DNA from: ZCTH02-B3 sp036563895 | Lineage (GTDB): Bacteria; Bacillota; Bacilli; Paenibacillales; Paenibacillaceae | Length of the DNA: 49,210 nucleotides | Assembly (NCBI GenBank): GCA_036563895.1 | Contig: DATCLN010000058.1 | Location: forward strand, 1-49,210 | Reading direction: 5' to 3' | Shown: one piece after another, positions 1-8,238 of the stretch | Numbering within the stretch: the first letter of the stretch is position 1 | Layout of the letters: each line of letters starts with the position of its first letter | Position numbers and translations under genes: made by a program | Notes under the pieces: generated by a model | The model's database searches: none | What the model saw: only the letters and a program-made list of their open reading frames with translations | What the model was told of the DNA's origin: nothing

Positions 1-41
1 TTTCACCGTAGAGATGACGCCCATGCTGGGCGTACAACAAA

Positions 42-80
42 AAGGGCTGTCCCGAACGGGACGGCCCTTGCTCTTTATTT
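42..80 (-). terminator. Rho-independent terminator at the end of the zinc-ribbon gene
   Basis: A 12-bp stem (42-53 with 58-69, one G-U pair) closes a GAAC loop. Read leftward it is followed by a T-rich run, so it ends transcription of the zinc-ribbon gene and possibly of the whole B12 operon. A second small hairpin (CGCCCA/TGGGCG, 19-33) lies just beyond. No gene is recognisable in positions 1-41. Confidence 0.8.
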
Positions 81-90
81 CCGCCGCTGT

Positions 91-507
91 TCAATCGAAC
101 AGGTCCCCCAGTATGTCCAGCACGCTTTTTTTCTTTTTGTACGGATAGTGCTTTCCGTATTTCCCGTAGCCGTACGGCGGGTAGCCGTGGGGGTGCTGCG
201 GATAGGGCTGCTGATAGGGCTGCTGCGGATACGACTGCTGCGGATAAGGCTGCTGCGGATACTGCGGTTGGGGATACGGCTGTTGCGGATACTGCTGCTT
301 CTCATACGTCGATTGGGCCGACCCCGGCTGCGGCGTGCCGTAGTACCACTCGTTGAACTCCTGCCGCACTTCGCGCACGCTGGCCATCAGTTTGTCCAGC
401 TCGCCGCGGTCCAGCCAGACGCCTTTGCAGTTCGGACACACGTCGATGAGAATGCCGTCCTTTTCCACCTCACGCATGCGGGAATCTTCGCAAACCGGGC
501 ATTTCAA
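91..507 (-). CDS. TFIIB-type zinc-ribbon protein with Pro/Gln/Tyr-rich tail
   Basis: This protein of about 138 residues starts with a zinc ribbon: CPVC near residue 3 and CPNC near residue 25, followed by KGVWLDRGELDKL, the hallmark of the small zf-TFIIB domain family of unknown function. The middle and C-terminal part is a low-complexity run of YPQQP/YPQP units, then a Tyr/Gly/Lys segment and an acidic end. I chose a TTG start at 505-507 because GGGAGG lies 8 bases upstream and the Cys motif follows at once; an ATG at 582 gives a longer protein but has no comparable ribosome site and overlaps the preceding stop. It lies 74 bases behind the ECF transporter gene and may share its transcript. 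The zinc-binding role is known for the family; nothing ties it to B12 directly. Confidence 0.8.
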   Translation of the reverse strand: MKCPVCEDSRMREVEKDGILIDVCPNCKGVWLDRGELDKLMASVREVRQEFNEWYYGTPQPGSAQSTYEKQQYPQQPYPQPQYPQQPYPQQSYPQQPYQQPYPQHPHGYPPYGYGKYGKHYPYKKKKSVLDILGDLFD

Positions 508-581
508 CCGCGATACCTCCCTGTTTTTCCTCTGTTTCGTTCCGGCAATCCTGCCGGCAGGTAATACGATATGTCTCATCA

Positions 582-3122
582 TTAGTTTCGCGCGGCCAAT
601 GCCCGGTCGTCAACCGGAACGGAATATTTGTTGCGGTACCGCTCCAGCAGGCGGATCCAGGCCGGACCGAACAGCGCCAGGAAAAACACGTTCGCCGCCG
701 CGTGGGTCGCGTCAAAGGGCAATCCCGCCGCGTAGACGGCCAACACGTTCGCCCACGACTTCGTTTGCGCCCATTGGTCGATGGCAATGGATGCGTTAAG
801 GATCCATCCGTAGAGGAAGCCCCAGACCAGCCCCAGGGCGGCCAGCGGTGCCCTTCTCCGCCAGAAGGCGCCGCGGTGCGCCAGGAGACCCGCGGTGTAG
901 CCGGCCATTCCCCAGGCGAACATCTGCCACGGCGTCCAGGGACCCTGCCCGAGAAAGAAGTTGGAGACCAGCGCGCTCATCGAACCCGCGATGAACCCCG
1001 CTTCCGCGCCGAACACGACCCCGGTGACCATGACGATGAACGTGACCGGCGTGAAGTTCGGCAGAATCAGCGCAAAGGGCACCCGGCCGACGGACGCCAG
1101 CGCGGCGAGCACCGCCACCAGCGCCAGTTCCCGCGCCCCGCGCATTTTGCGCTCGTAACGGGCGTAAAACGGCACGAGGGCCAGAAACACCATGGCAAAA
1201 CCCGCAAGAAGCGAGGCGCCGCGGCGAAACGCCATGACGCCCAGCGCGGCGTAGGCGACGGCGGCGGGAATCATCCACAGATGCGCGGGTACGCGGCGGA
1301 AATGCGCGAGGACGTTCCGCAATCCGGCCCGCGCCGCGCCCGCCACACCCGCACCGGCCTTGGGCCGGCCGTCTGCGGCGGCGCCGTCCGTTCCGCCGTC
1401 CGGTCCGGCGGCCGTCCCTCTCTCCGAACCGCCGCCCGGTCCGCAACGGCGGGATTCATCCTCGCGCCCGTCGGCAAGCCTGTGCAGCGGGGAAACGTAA
1501 AAGAAGTTGCCCCGGAAAAAGGTTTCCGCCGGTTCGTCGGCGGCGATCTCCCCCTGGAACAGCAGCGCACAGCGGGAAGCGTGGGCCTCCGCGAACTCCA
1601 CGTCGTGGGTGGCCACCACCAGCGTCATCCCTTCACCGTTCAGGCGGCGGAGCTCGTCCGCGAGCTTCGCCTTGGCGAAGGGATCAAGCCCCTTGGTCGG
1701 TTCGTCCAGCAGCAGCACGTCCGGCCGTCCGGCCACGGCGATGGCCAGCGCCGCCCGCTGGCGCTCTCCTCCGCTCAGATCGTGCGGATGGCGTTCCAGC
1801 AGGGGTTCCAGATCAAACCTGCGGGCCAGCCGGACCGCTTCTTCCTCCGGATCGGCCGCTCCCGTGAACGCCGCCGCGTGGACGAGTTCGTCCCGCACCG
1901 TCTCATGGACGAAATGAAGCAGCGGATTTTGCGCCAGATAGCCGATGCGCGCCGTCCGCGTCCCGGCCGGCAGGCGGTGGACGGGCACGCCCGCCAGGCG
2001 GACGTCCCCGCGCTGCGGCCGCCGCAGGCCCGCAAGGAGCTGGAGCAGCGTCGATTTGCCGCTGCCGTTGGCGCCGAGGAGCGCGACGAATTCGCCGCGT
2101 CCGAGCGTCCAGTCAAGCCCGCGGATGACGGCGGGTTCATCCCGGGAATAGGCGAAGAACACCCCTTGCGCCGTAAGCAGCGGTTCCTTCGGGCGCCGGA
2201 CGCGCGCTTCTTCCGCGCCGCGTTCCGCTACGCGCCGGGGGGAGCCGCCGGCCCCCCGCCTTCCACCGTCCGCCGGGCCGGCGGCGCCTTCCGCCAGGTA
2301 CATCCGCCGCACCGCCTTCACGTCCAGCGGAGGATCGGCCAGGGCCATGTCGCCGAAGCGCCGCAGCGCCCAGGCCGTCGCCGCGGGCAAAAACATAAGA
2401 CGCCCCGGGTCGCCCGCGCGCCAGACGGCGCGAACGAATTCGGCCGGGGGTCCGTTGAACGCCACCGCGCCCGCTTCCAGCAGAATGACCCGGTCCGCCG
2501 CCGGCATCAGCTCGTCCAGCCGGTGTTCGCACAGGAGCACCGTAACGCCCCGTTCCTCGTTCAGCCGGCGGATCAGGCCGGCAAGTTCCCGCGCGGCCAG
2601 CGGATCGAGCTGCGCCAGCGGTTCGTCCAGCAGCAGCAGCCGGGGCTGGCACAGGAGAACCGCGGCGAGATTCACCGCCTGCTTGCGGCCGCCCGAAAGC
2701 TCCTCCAAAGGCTTCCCGAGCAGCGGTTCCAGGCCGAAAAATCCGGCAAGTTCCGCCAGCCGCCGGCGCATCTCCCCGCGGGGAAGACCGAGGTTTTCCA
2801 TGCCGAAAGCCAGCTCATGCTCCACGGTATCCGTCGCCAGCTGGCTTTCCGGATCCTGCATCACCAGCCCGACCGCCGCCGCCGCTTGCCTGGGGTCCAG
2901 CTTGTGAAGCGGCACGCCGTCCAGGAGAATGTCGCCGGTCATGACGCCGCCCGGCGCCAGTTCCCGCTTGATCAGGCGGAGGAGGGTGGTTTTGCCGCTG
3001 CCCGTCGCGCCGCACAGCACCGCCAGTTCCCCGGGCCTGACTTCCAGCGAGACGTTCCTCAGGGCCGGCTCCGCCGAGCCGGCGTAGGCAAACGTCAGCC
3101 CTTTCACCTCAAGATGCGCCAT
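582..3122 (-). CDS. ECF transporter: two ATPase domains fused to an S component
   Basis: The 846-residue protein holds three parts of an energy-coupling factor importer. ATPase 1 has Walker A GATGSGKT (38-45), signature LSGGRKQ (142-148), Walker B LLLLDEP (162-168) and switch His 200. ATPase 2 has Walker A GANGSGKST (350-358), signature LSGGERQ (449-455), Walker B LLLDEP (470-475) and His 506. A Gly/Ala/Arg-rich linker (about 550-600) leads to a membrane region (about 610-835) with the ARELALVAVLAALASVGR and LPNFTPVTF pattern of ECF S components. ECF modules usually have separate EcfA1, EcfA2 and S proteins, so this fusion is unusual. The start overlaps ecfT by 19 bases, showing translational coupling. 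The substrate is inferred to be cobalamin from the riboswitch heading the operon; the S component alone does not prove it. Confidence 0.88.
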   Translation of the reverse strand: MAHLEVKGLTFAYAGSAEPALRNVSLEVRPGELAVLCGATGSGKTTLLRLIKRELAPGGVMTGDILLDGVPLHKLDPRQAAAAVGLVMQDPESQLATDTVEHELAFGMENLGLPRGEMRRRLAELAGFFGLEPLLGKPLEELSGGRKQAVNLAAVLLCQPRLLLLDEPLAQLDPLAARELAGLIRRLNEERGVTVLLCEHRLDELMPAADRVILLEAGAVAFNGPPAEFVRAVWRAGDPGRLMFLPAATAWALRRFGDMALADPPLDVKAVRRMYLAEGAAGPADGGRRGAGGSPRRVAERGAEEARVRRPKEPLLTAQGVFFAYSRDEPAVIRGLDWTLGRGEFVALLGANGSGKSTLLQLLAGLRRPQRGDVRLAGVPVHRLPAGTRTARIGYLAQNPLLHFVHETVRDELVHAAAFTGAADPEEEAVRLARRFDLEPLLERHPHDLSGGERQRAALAIAVAGRPDVLLLDEPTKGLDPFAKAKLADELRRLNGEGMTLVVATHDVEFAEAHASRCALLFQGEIAADEPAETFFRGNFFYVSPLHRLADGREDESRRCGPGGGSERGTAAGPDGGTDGAAADGRPKAGAGVAGAARAGLRNVLAHFRRVPAHLWMIPAAVAYAALGVMAFRRGASLLAGFAMVFLALVPFYARYERKMRGARELALVAVLAALASVGRVPFALILPNFTPVTFIVMVTGVVFGAEAGFIAGSMSALVSNFFLGQGPWTPWQMFAWGMAGYTAGLLAHRGAFWRRRAPLAALGLVWGFLYGWILNASIAIDQWAQTKSWANVLAVYAAGLPFDATHAAANVFFLALFGPAWIRLLERYRNKYSVPVDDRALAARN

Positions 3123-3985
3123 GCCGCGCGATCCCTCCATTCCCAAAGCAGCGGAAACGCCACGAATCCCGCGTAGAGGGCCAAGGCGATCCAGTCGCCC
3201 GCGTCCGGCGCCGGGTCCGGCAGACGGGGGTAGACGCGCAAAAGGCCATAACCCTTTATCCAGCACCAGAGCATCGCCGCCGCGGCGGCCGCGAGCAGGA
3301 TGCCGGACAGGCCGTCGCGAAGCCGCGGCCGGAAATGCCGGTACGAGCTGCGGGGACCGGTGCCGTAACCCCTCGCCCGCATCGAATCGGCGGTGCGCAG
3401 CGCGTCTTCCAGGGACCAGCCCGCCAGGGACCACACCAGCTTCAGCCCGCTGGCGGCGCGGGCGCGGAGCGGACCGGACGAGACGGTGACGCCCCGCGTC
3501 TGCTGGACGAGGGCGAGTTCCGCCAGCCGCCGGCGCATGCGCGGCACCAGTCCGATGGCCATCATGGTCACCAGCGCCGCGTTCGGAGCCCACCGCGCGA
3601 ACAGATGCAGGAATTTCTCGCCGCTGAACACCACGCGATAGGAAACGGCAAAGAGCATCATATGGAGCACCGCCGCCGCCAGGGTGACACCGTAAACCAC
3701 GGCTTCCTTCGTGATGGAGAGGCTCCCGATGTAAAACCATACGGTCGCGCCCTGGCGCACCAAAAGGGGATTCACCGCGGCGAGCAGAAGAACGCCGGGA
3801 AGCAGGAACTTCAGCCACTTCCGGAGCTCCCTGCCGCCGTCGACGGCGGCGTGGACCGCCGCGTTCGCCGCAAGTCCCGCAAGCAGCACGGCGGGGTGAA
3901 AAAACAGCATGCCGAACGTCATCCCGCCGGCGTAATAGACCAAGAGCACCGCGGGATGCAGCGAACGGAATCCGAACGCGTCCAC
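3104..3985 (-). CDS. ecfT: ECF transporter transmembrane protein EcfT (CbiQ family)
   Basis: This 293-residue membrane protein is the scaffold that couples the ATPases to the S component. Several hydrophobic segments occupy residues 10-130, and the motif SMRARGYGTG (near 220) is the Ala-Arg-Gly coupling motif by which EcfT contacts the ATPases; the last segments follow it. It lies 15 bases after the DUF4430 lipoprotein gene and overlaps the ATPase/S fusion by 19 bases, so the membrane complex is made from two adjacent coupled genes. Family assignment is secure; cobalamin as substrate is inferred from the operon. Confidence 0.88.
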   Translation of the reverse strand: MDAFGFRSLHPAVLLVYYAGGMTFGMLFFHPAVLLAGLAANAAVHAAVDGGRELRKWLKFLLPGVLLLAAVNPLLVRQGATVWFYIGSLSITKEAVVYGVTLAAAVLHMMLFAVSYRVVFSGEKFLHLFARWAPNAALVTMMAIGLVPRMRRRLAELALVQQTRGVTVSSGPLRARAASGLKLVWSLAGWSLEDALRTADSMRARGYGTGPRSSYRHFRPRLRDGLSGILLAAAAAAMLWCWIKGYGLLRVYPRLPDPAPDAGDWIALALYAGFVAFPLLWEWRDRAAWRILR

Positions 3986-4000
3986 GCCTTGTGCCTCCTT

Positions 4001-4798
4001 TCACTCTTCTGGCGGCGGAGGGACTTCCGTCACGTAGCGCCATTCCACGCGATCGCCGGGCTCCAGCCGGTAAACCCCTGCGCTTTTCGGATGCTCCACG
4101 CCGTTCACCAGGTAGATCCACCCGCTGGCCGGTCCTTCGTCGAATTCATACAGACCGGCGATGCCTTCCACGTAAAAGAGCGGCCCGGCGCCCCGCGTGT
4201 CGACGGAAATCCGGTTCGCCTTGGCCAGGCGAAGCAGGACGTCCGCCACCGTGTCGCCTTCCAGGAGTTCTGTTTCGGTGGGGGGCAAAATCTCGCCGTA
4301 GTCCGCCGATCCGACGATGGACAGCGTCACCGTCGCCTTGTCGGAAGGCTGCGGGGCGTTCGCTTCCCCGCCGCCCGAAGCCGCTCCTTTCCCTTCCTTC
4401 ACGGGAGCGGAAGCCGCGGGTTCCTGCCGTTGCGGGACTTCCCCTTCCGCTTCCGCCGCAGGTTCCGCGCCCGCGCCCTGCGCGGGCTTGGCAGAAGGTG
4501 CCGGCGAGCCGGCGGGCTCCGCCGTCCCGGAACTGTCCGAAGGCTCCGCACGCCCTTCGGATTCGGCCTCTCCGCCCGCCGCTTCCCGCGGCACTTCGGC
4601 GGAAGGGTCCGCCGCCGGCTCCGGACCGGCGCGGACGTCCGGTGCTCCGCGGCTTTCCTGCACCGCCGGGGACGGCCCGTCCGCCGAACGCTCCGCGTTC
4701 CCCGGCCCGCATCCCGCCAGCGCCGCGGCCAGGATCAGTACCGCCGCCAGGGCGGCGATGCGGAAAACGGCGCTTCCGATCCGGAACCGACGGCTCAC
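4001..4798 (-). CDS. DUF4430-domain lipoprotein, likely B12-binding relay
   Basis: The 265-residue protein has a signal peptide ending in LAAALAGC, so Cys30 would be lipidated and the protein held on the outer face of the membrane. Residues 32-145 form a Pro/Glu/Ala/Ser-rich spacer. Residues 150-258 match DUF4430, with the TVADVLLRL and SGWIYLVNG patterns; DUF4430 is the fold of the beta domain of transcobalamin and intrinsic factor. It sits between the surface DUF4430 protein gene (13 bases upstream) and ecfT (15 bases downstream). Inference: it receives cobalamin from the surface protein and hands it to the ECF transporter. Other DUF4430 proteins bind unknown ligands, so B12 binding is supported mainly by context. 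Confidence 0.82.
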   Translation of the reverse strand: MSRRFRIGSAVFRIAALAAVLILAAALAGCGPGNAERSADGPSPAVQESRGAPDVRAGPEPAADPSAEVPREAAGGEAESEGRAEPSDSSGTAEPAGSPAPSAKPAQGAGAEPAAEAEGEVPQRQEPAASAPVKEGKGAASGGGEANAPQPSDKATVTLSIVGSADYGEILPPTETELLEGDTVADVLLRLAKANRISVDTRGAGPLFYVEGIAGLYEFDEGPASGWIYLVNGVEHPKSAGVYRLEPGDRVEWRYVTEVPPPPEE

Positions 4799-4811
4799 GG
4801 CGAATCCCTCC

Positions 4812-7619
4812 TCAAGGTTTTTTCAGGACCGAATACAGCCGCGCCGCGATGACCGCCGCCTGTTCGCGGGTGAGCGTCGCGGCGGGCGCAAACGTTCCGT
4901 CGTAGGCCGTCATCCAGCCTTCGCCGACCACCGCTTTCACCGCCGCTTCCGCCCAGGGCGCCACCGACGCGGCGTCTTTCAGTTCGGGCCCGCCGCCGTT
5001 AGCGGATTCGCCGGAGGAAGCTCCGGGCACGGAGGCAACCCCCAGCGCGCGATGCAGGAAGACCGCGGCCTGCTCCCGCGTCACCGGGTCGTCCGGGCGG
5101 AAGGCGCCTCCGCCGGTTCCCTCCGCGATCCCCGCAGCCTTGGCGGCGCGCACGGCCGGAGCGTACCAGGCGTCCGCCGGCACGTCCGCAAACGCCGTCC
5201 CGCTTGCCGTGTCCTCAAGGCCGAGCACCCGCACGAGCATCGCCGCGAATTCCGCCCGGGTCACGGGACGCTGCGGCCCAAACCGTCCTTCTTCGCCGTC
5301 CGGCCAGGGCAGGAGCGATGCCGCCCGCGCCATGCGGACCGCATCGAACGCCCAGGGAGAGACCTCCTCCTCGTCCGCGAACGCCGGGGCCACCGCCAGC
5401 GGGAACACGGCGCGCACGGCCAGCGGCGGACCGTCCGGCCGGTACCCGGACACGACCACGAAATGGACGCCTTCTTCCAGCGCCGGAAGCACGGCCCGGC
5501 CGGCCTCGTCCGTGACCGCTTCCGCATCGCCGGCCCGCACGGTGACGCCCGCTAGTGGCTCCGGATCCTTGAACCGGCCGGCTTCCCAGTCCCAGTCCCG
5601 ATAGGTCACGGTTACCGTCACCGGCTCGCCCGGGCGGGGATACCCGGGTTCCGTCCGGATTCCGTCCACCAGCCGGGTGCCGCCTTCGCCGTAATAGAGG
5701 ACGACCCGGTCCCCGGCTTCCAGCGGAAAATGATCCATGGCGACGGAGGGGAGGATCCACGAACCGTTTCGCTGCACCGCGAACAGCCAGCCGTCCCATC
5801 CTCCGTATTTCCCGGCGTCAATGCCGCCGATCGACACGAAATAGCTGCCCCAGGATTGCGATTGCAGATCGTAGGGCACCCGGTTCGCCCGCAGCGCGAG
5901 CTCGATGGCTTCCAGCGCCGTGCCGGCCCGCACCCTGGCCGATGCCACCGGCCCCTCGTCCCCTTCGATGACGACGTCGGCAGGCACGCGCACTTCCTGC
6001 ACTTCCAATGCCGCCGTCAGGGGAATGTAGGCCGGCGGGCCGTCCTCGCGGTAACCTTCCGCCAAAACCGTATAGGTTCCCGCGGCAAGGGCCGGAAACG
6101 CCGCCCGTCCGGACTCGTCCGTGACCGCCTCCGCATCTCCGATGCGCACCGTCACGCCCGCGGCCGGTTCGGCCACCCTGCGTCCCGTTTCATCCAACGA
6201 CAGCTTTTCCACCACAACGGTGAAGGGAACACCCGCCCGGGGCGAAGCCGGTTCCGTCGTCACCCGCGCCAGCGGAGCCGTCCCGGCATCGCCGTAATAG
6301 ACGACAATCCTGTCCCCGGCCATGGGCGCAAACGATCCCGGTCCTTCGGCGGCGTCCAGCCATTCCCCGCCGCGCCGCACCAGGAACCGCCAACGGTCGT
6401 CCCCGCCGAAGCGGCCGTTTTCGTAGCCGGCCGCCGATGCCAGGTACGGGCCGGCCTGCGGATCCTCTTCCACCCTGTACGGAATCCGGTTGCTTTCCAG
6501 CACGGCAACCAGGACTTCCAAGGCCGTAGCCCCCTGCGCCGTTCCGACGGCGATGGCGCCGGAGGGGCCGTACACCTCCACCCGCACTTCCGCCGGTCCC
6601 GTCAGGTTGGCATAAAGCGCGGGCAGGCCGTCCCAGTACCGCTGCACCGCCGCAAGACCAAGCAGCGCCTGCAGGGAAGAGATGGGGTCCGCGCCTTCTC
6701 CGGTTTCCCGCTCAAACATGCCGTCCGGCAGGCGGAATTCCAGCAGGCGCTCCACCGGCGATTTGCCGGACCGCATGAAACGTTCGTCCCCGGCCGGATC
6801 AATCCCCAGCGAAGTCAGCGCGATCAGCACCTGGGCGGTGCTTTCCGTCGTTTCCCGAGGCCGGCCGAAGCCGCCGGTTTCCCACTGCGTTTCCGCCAGC
6901 CAGGCGAGGGCGGCTTCCACGGCGCCGGCCACATCCCCGCGGTCCCGGTAAGGGGCCAGCGCCGCCAGGACCATGGCGGTGATGTCCACCGGGCCGCTGC
7001 CGTCGGCGAGCTGCCAGTAGCCTGCCGGCGTCTGGTTTTCCAGCAGCCATTCGATCAGCGCATCCCTCGTCCAGAGGTCGCCTTCCCGCTCCTGATATCC
7101 GGCCGCATCCAGTGCCAGCAGGGCAAAGGCGACCGCGTTCGGGCCCTGGACGGTCATCCGCCCGTGGTTCGCGATGACCGCCGGCAAATCCGCGCCCGCC
7201 TCCCCGAAACGGCGCACATCGCCGCCATTGGCAGCAACGGCCAGCGTCAGCCGAGCCCAGTCGGTCACCAGCCGCAAGTTTCCTTCGGCGACGGCCGCTT
7301 CCGCTTCCGGCAGGTAGCGGTCGGCCGCCGGCATGCCGGACCGCGCCAGGGCGAACGCCGTCCAGTCGTCCATCGGCAGCGGATAAAACAGTTCCTGAAG
7401 CCGGGCGATGGCGAGCTGCACCTCCGCCCGGAGGCCGTCTCCGCCGGAGGAAGACAGCGATCCTTCCGCTCCGCCTTCCGCCGAGGCGGCGCCGGCCGGA
7501 GCGGTCCACAAACCCGTCAATAGAACAAGCGACAGCAGCCAGAGAAGCGCCCCGCGCAAAACCCGGGGCTCCCGCTTCCGCCCCCGGACCGCCGCGCCCG
7601 TGATTTCCTTTCGCTCCAT
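4812..7619 (-). CDS. S-layer-anchored, intrinsic-factor-like surface protein (toroid + 2 DUF4430 + 3 SLH)
   Basis: This 935-residue secreted protein has a signal peptide (hydrophobic core 22-44, likely cut after AGA near 44). Residues 60-340 are helical, with repeats typical of the prenyltransferase/terpenoid-cyclase alpha/alpha toroid (for example QTPAGYWQLADGSG and WETGGFGRPRETTES). DUF4430 domains lie at about 345-442 and 545-645, each followed by an Ig-like region (455-540, 655-745) with the repeated motif VTVRxGDAEAVTDExGRA. Three S-layer homology domains (752-935) attach it to the cell wall. The ATG at 7619 has AAAGGAG 8 bases upstream; the frame stays open further upstream but crosses the leader terminator. 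Toroid followed by DUF4430 is the plan of animal intrinsic factor and transcobalamin. With the B12 riboswitch in front, I infer it captures cobalamin at the cell surface. Confidence 0.87.
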   Translation of the reverse strand: MERKEITGAAVRGRKREPRVLRGALLWLLSLVLLTGLWTAPAGAASAEGGAEGSLSSSGGDGLRAEVQLAIARLQELFYPLPMDDWTAFALARSGMPAADRYLPEAEAAVAEGNLRLVTDWARLTLAVAANGGDVRRFGEAGADLPAVIANHGRMTVQGPNAVAFALLALDAAGYQEREGDLWTRDALIEWLLENQTPAGYWQLADGSGPVDITAMVLAALAPYRDRGDVAGAVEAALAWLAETQWETGGFGRPRETTESTAQVLIALTSLGIDPAGDERFMRSGKSPVERLLEFRLPDGMFERETGEGADPISSLQALLGLAAVQRYWDGLPALYANLTGPAEVRVEVYGPSGAIAVGTAQGATALEVLVAVLESNRIPYRVEEDPQAGPYLASAAGYENGRFGGDDRWRFLVRRGGEWLDAAEGPGSFAPMAGDRIVVYYGDAGTAPLARVTTEPASPRAGVPFTVVVEKLSLDETGRRVAEPAAGVTVRIGDAEAVTDESGRAAFPALAAGTYTVLAEGYREDGPPAYIPLTAALEVQEVRVPADVVIEGDEGPVASARVRAGTALEAIELALRANRVPYDLQSQSWGSYFVSIGGIDAGKYGGWDGWLFAVQRNGSWILPSVAMDHFPLEAGDRVVLYYGEGGTRLVDGIRTEPGYPRPGEPVTVTVTYRDWDWEAGRFKDPEPLAGVTVRAGDAEAVTDEAGRAVLPALEEGVHFVVVSGYRPDGPPLAVRAVFPLAVAPAFADEEEVSPWAFDAVRMARAASLLPWPDGEEGRFGPQRPVTRAEFAAMLVRVLGLEDTASGTAFADVPADAWYAPAVRAAKAAGIAEGTGGGAFRPDDPVTREQAAVFLHRALGVASVPGASSGESANGGGPELKDAASVAPWAEAAVKAVVGEGWMTAYDGTFAPAATLTREQAAVIAARLYSVLKKP

Positions 7620-7685
7620 CCGCCAATCTCCTTTCCCGAATCCGAAAAAAACGAATTCCTTCGGCTCCCCTCGCGTTTCGGACGC

Positions 7686-7713
7686 AAAAAAACATCCCCC
7701 GCGAGGGGGATGT
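7686..7713 (-). terminator. Intrinsic terminator in the B12 operon leader
   Basis: A 9-bp perfect stem (ACATCCCCC, 7692-7700, with 7705-7713) around GCGA is followed, read leftward, by seven T residues (7692 down to 7686). It lies between the cobalamin aptamer and the first start codon, so it is probably the expression platform that stops transcription when B12 is plentiful. A second hairpin (7721-7743, CGTCCGCC/GGCGGACG) lies directly in front of it. Confidence 0.75.
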
Positions 7714-8071
7714 CGAAATTCGTCCGCCGGTAAGGGCGGACGATGCCCATACCTTCCCAGACCGGCGCCGACGCCCCTGCCGCCGTTCCTGCCGCAAGCG
7801 GCAGCGGCTGCGGCCGGAAACCGGGCGCTCCCGAACCGGACGCTCCGGAGCGCAAACGCTTGCGTAACCGGAAAACTCCGGAAGCCGGTCGCCCCGGAAC
7901 CCGGATGCTTGCAACCGGACCGCCGCGGCGGCCCGGATCGCTCCGGATGCCGGACGGAAGCGCGCGCATGCCGGTTGCACCCGGAATGCCGACGCATCCG
8001 GAAACCGGCGGACGCGCATGCCGGCGTGCCGGCGCCCATGCACCCCCCCTATGCCTCGTAGGTTGCGGTGC
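7714..8071 (-). other. Long GC-rich leader between aptamer and terminator
   Basis: This stretch of about 360 bases encodes no convincing protein on either strand. It is dense in CCGGA/TCCGG and GCATGCCGG words and imperfect repeats such as CGCTTGCGTAACCGG and ATGCTTGCAACCGG, so the RNA is expected to fold strongly. It separates the riboswitch aptamer from the terminator. Confidence 0.6.
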
Positions 8072-8238
8072 GGGAAAACAGGCAGTTCTCCTGGCTCCCG
8101 GTTCATCGCTTCCCGGGCCTTCCCACCGCGGTTTCGCGGCAGTGGCGTCTTCCGGGTCGCTCCCCGTGGTCAGTGGCGGGACCGCGTCGGACTTTCACCG
8201 AACTTCCCTATTAAGCTCCGCAGAGCACCTGTTTTCCG
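8072..8238 (-). promoter_or_regulatory. Cobalamin (adenosylcobalamin-type) riboswitch
   Basis: Read leftward, the RNA begins GGAAAACAGGTGC and ends GCCTGTTTTCC, giving the closing stem P1. Inside are the conserved core TTAATAGGGAA, then GGTGAAAGTCCGACG, the B12-box GCCACTG at 8171-8177, and the 3' element GAGCCAGGAGAACTGCC. These are hallmark elements of the cobalamin riboswitch class. It precedes the surface DUF4430 protein, lipoprotein and ECF genes and so predicts repression of the operon by B12. No clear promoter was located upstream (8240-8400). Confidence 0.93.

Noticed and set aside
550..561. Palindrome CCTGCCGGCAGG between the ECF fusion and the zinc ribbon
   Set aside because: Short and not followed by T residues; not called as a terminator.
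702..3176. 824-codon open frame opposite the ECF genes
   Set aside because: Antisense shadow of a GC-rich gene; Arg/Gln/His-rich composition and no motif.
7620..8039. Upstream in-frame extension of the SLH surface protein
   Set aside because: It runs through the leader terminator and GC repeats, has no family resemblance, and the ATG at 7619 has a proper ribosome site and signal peptide.
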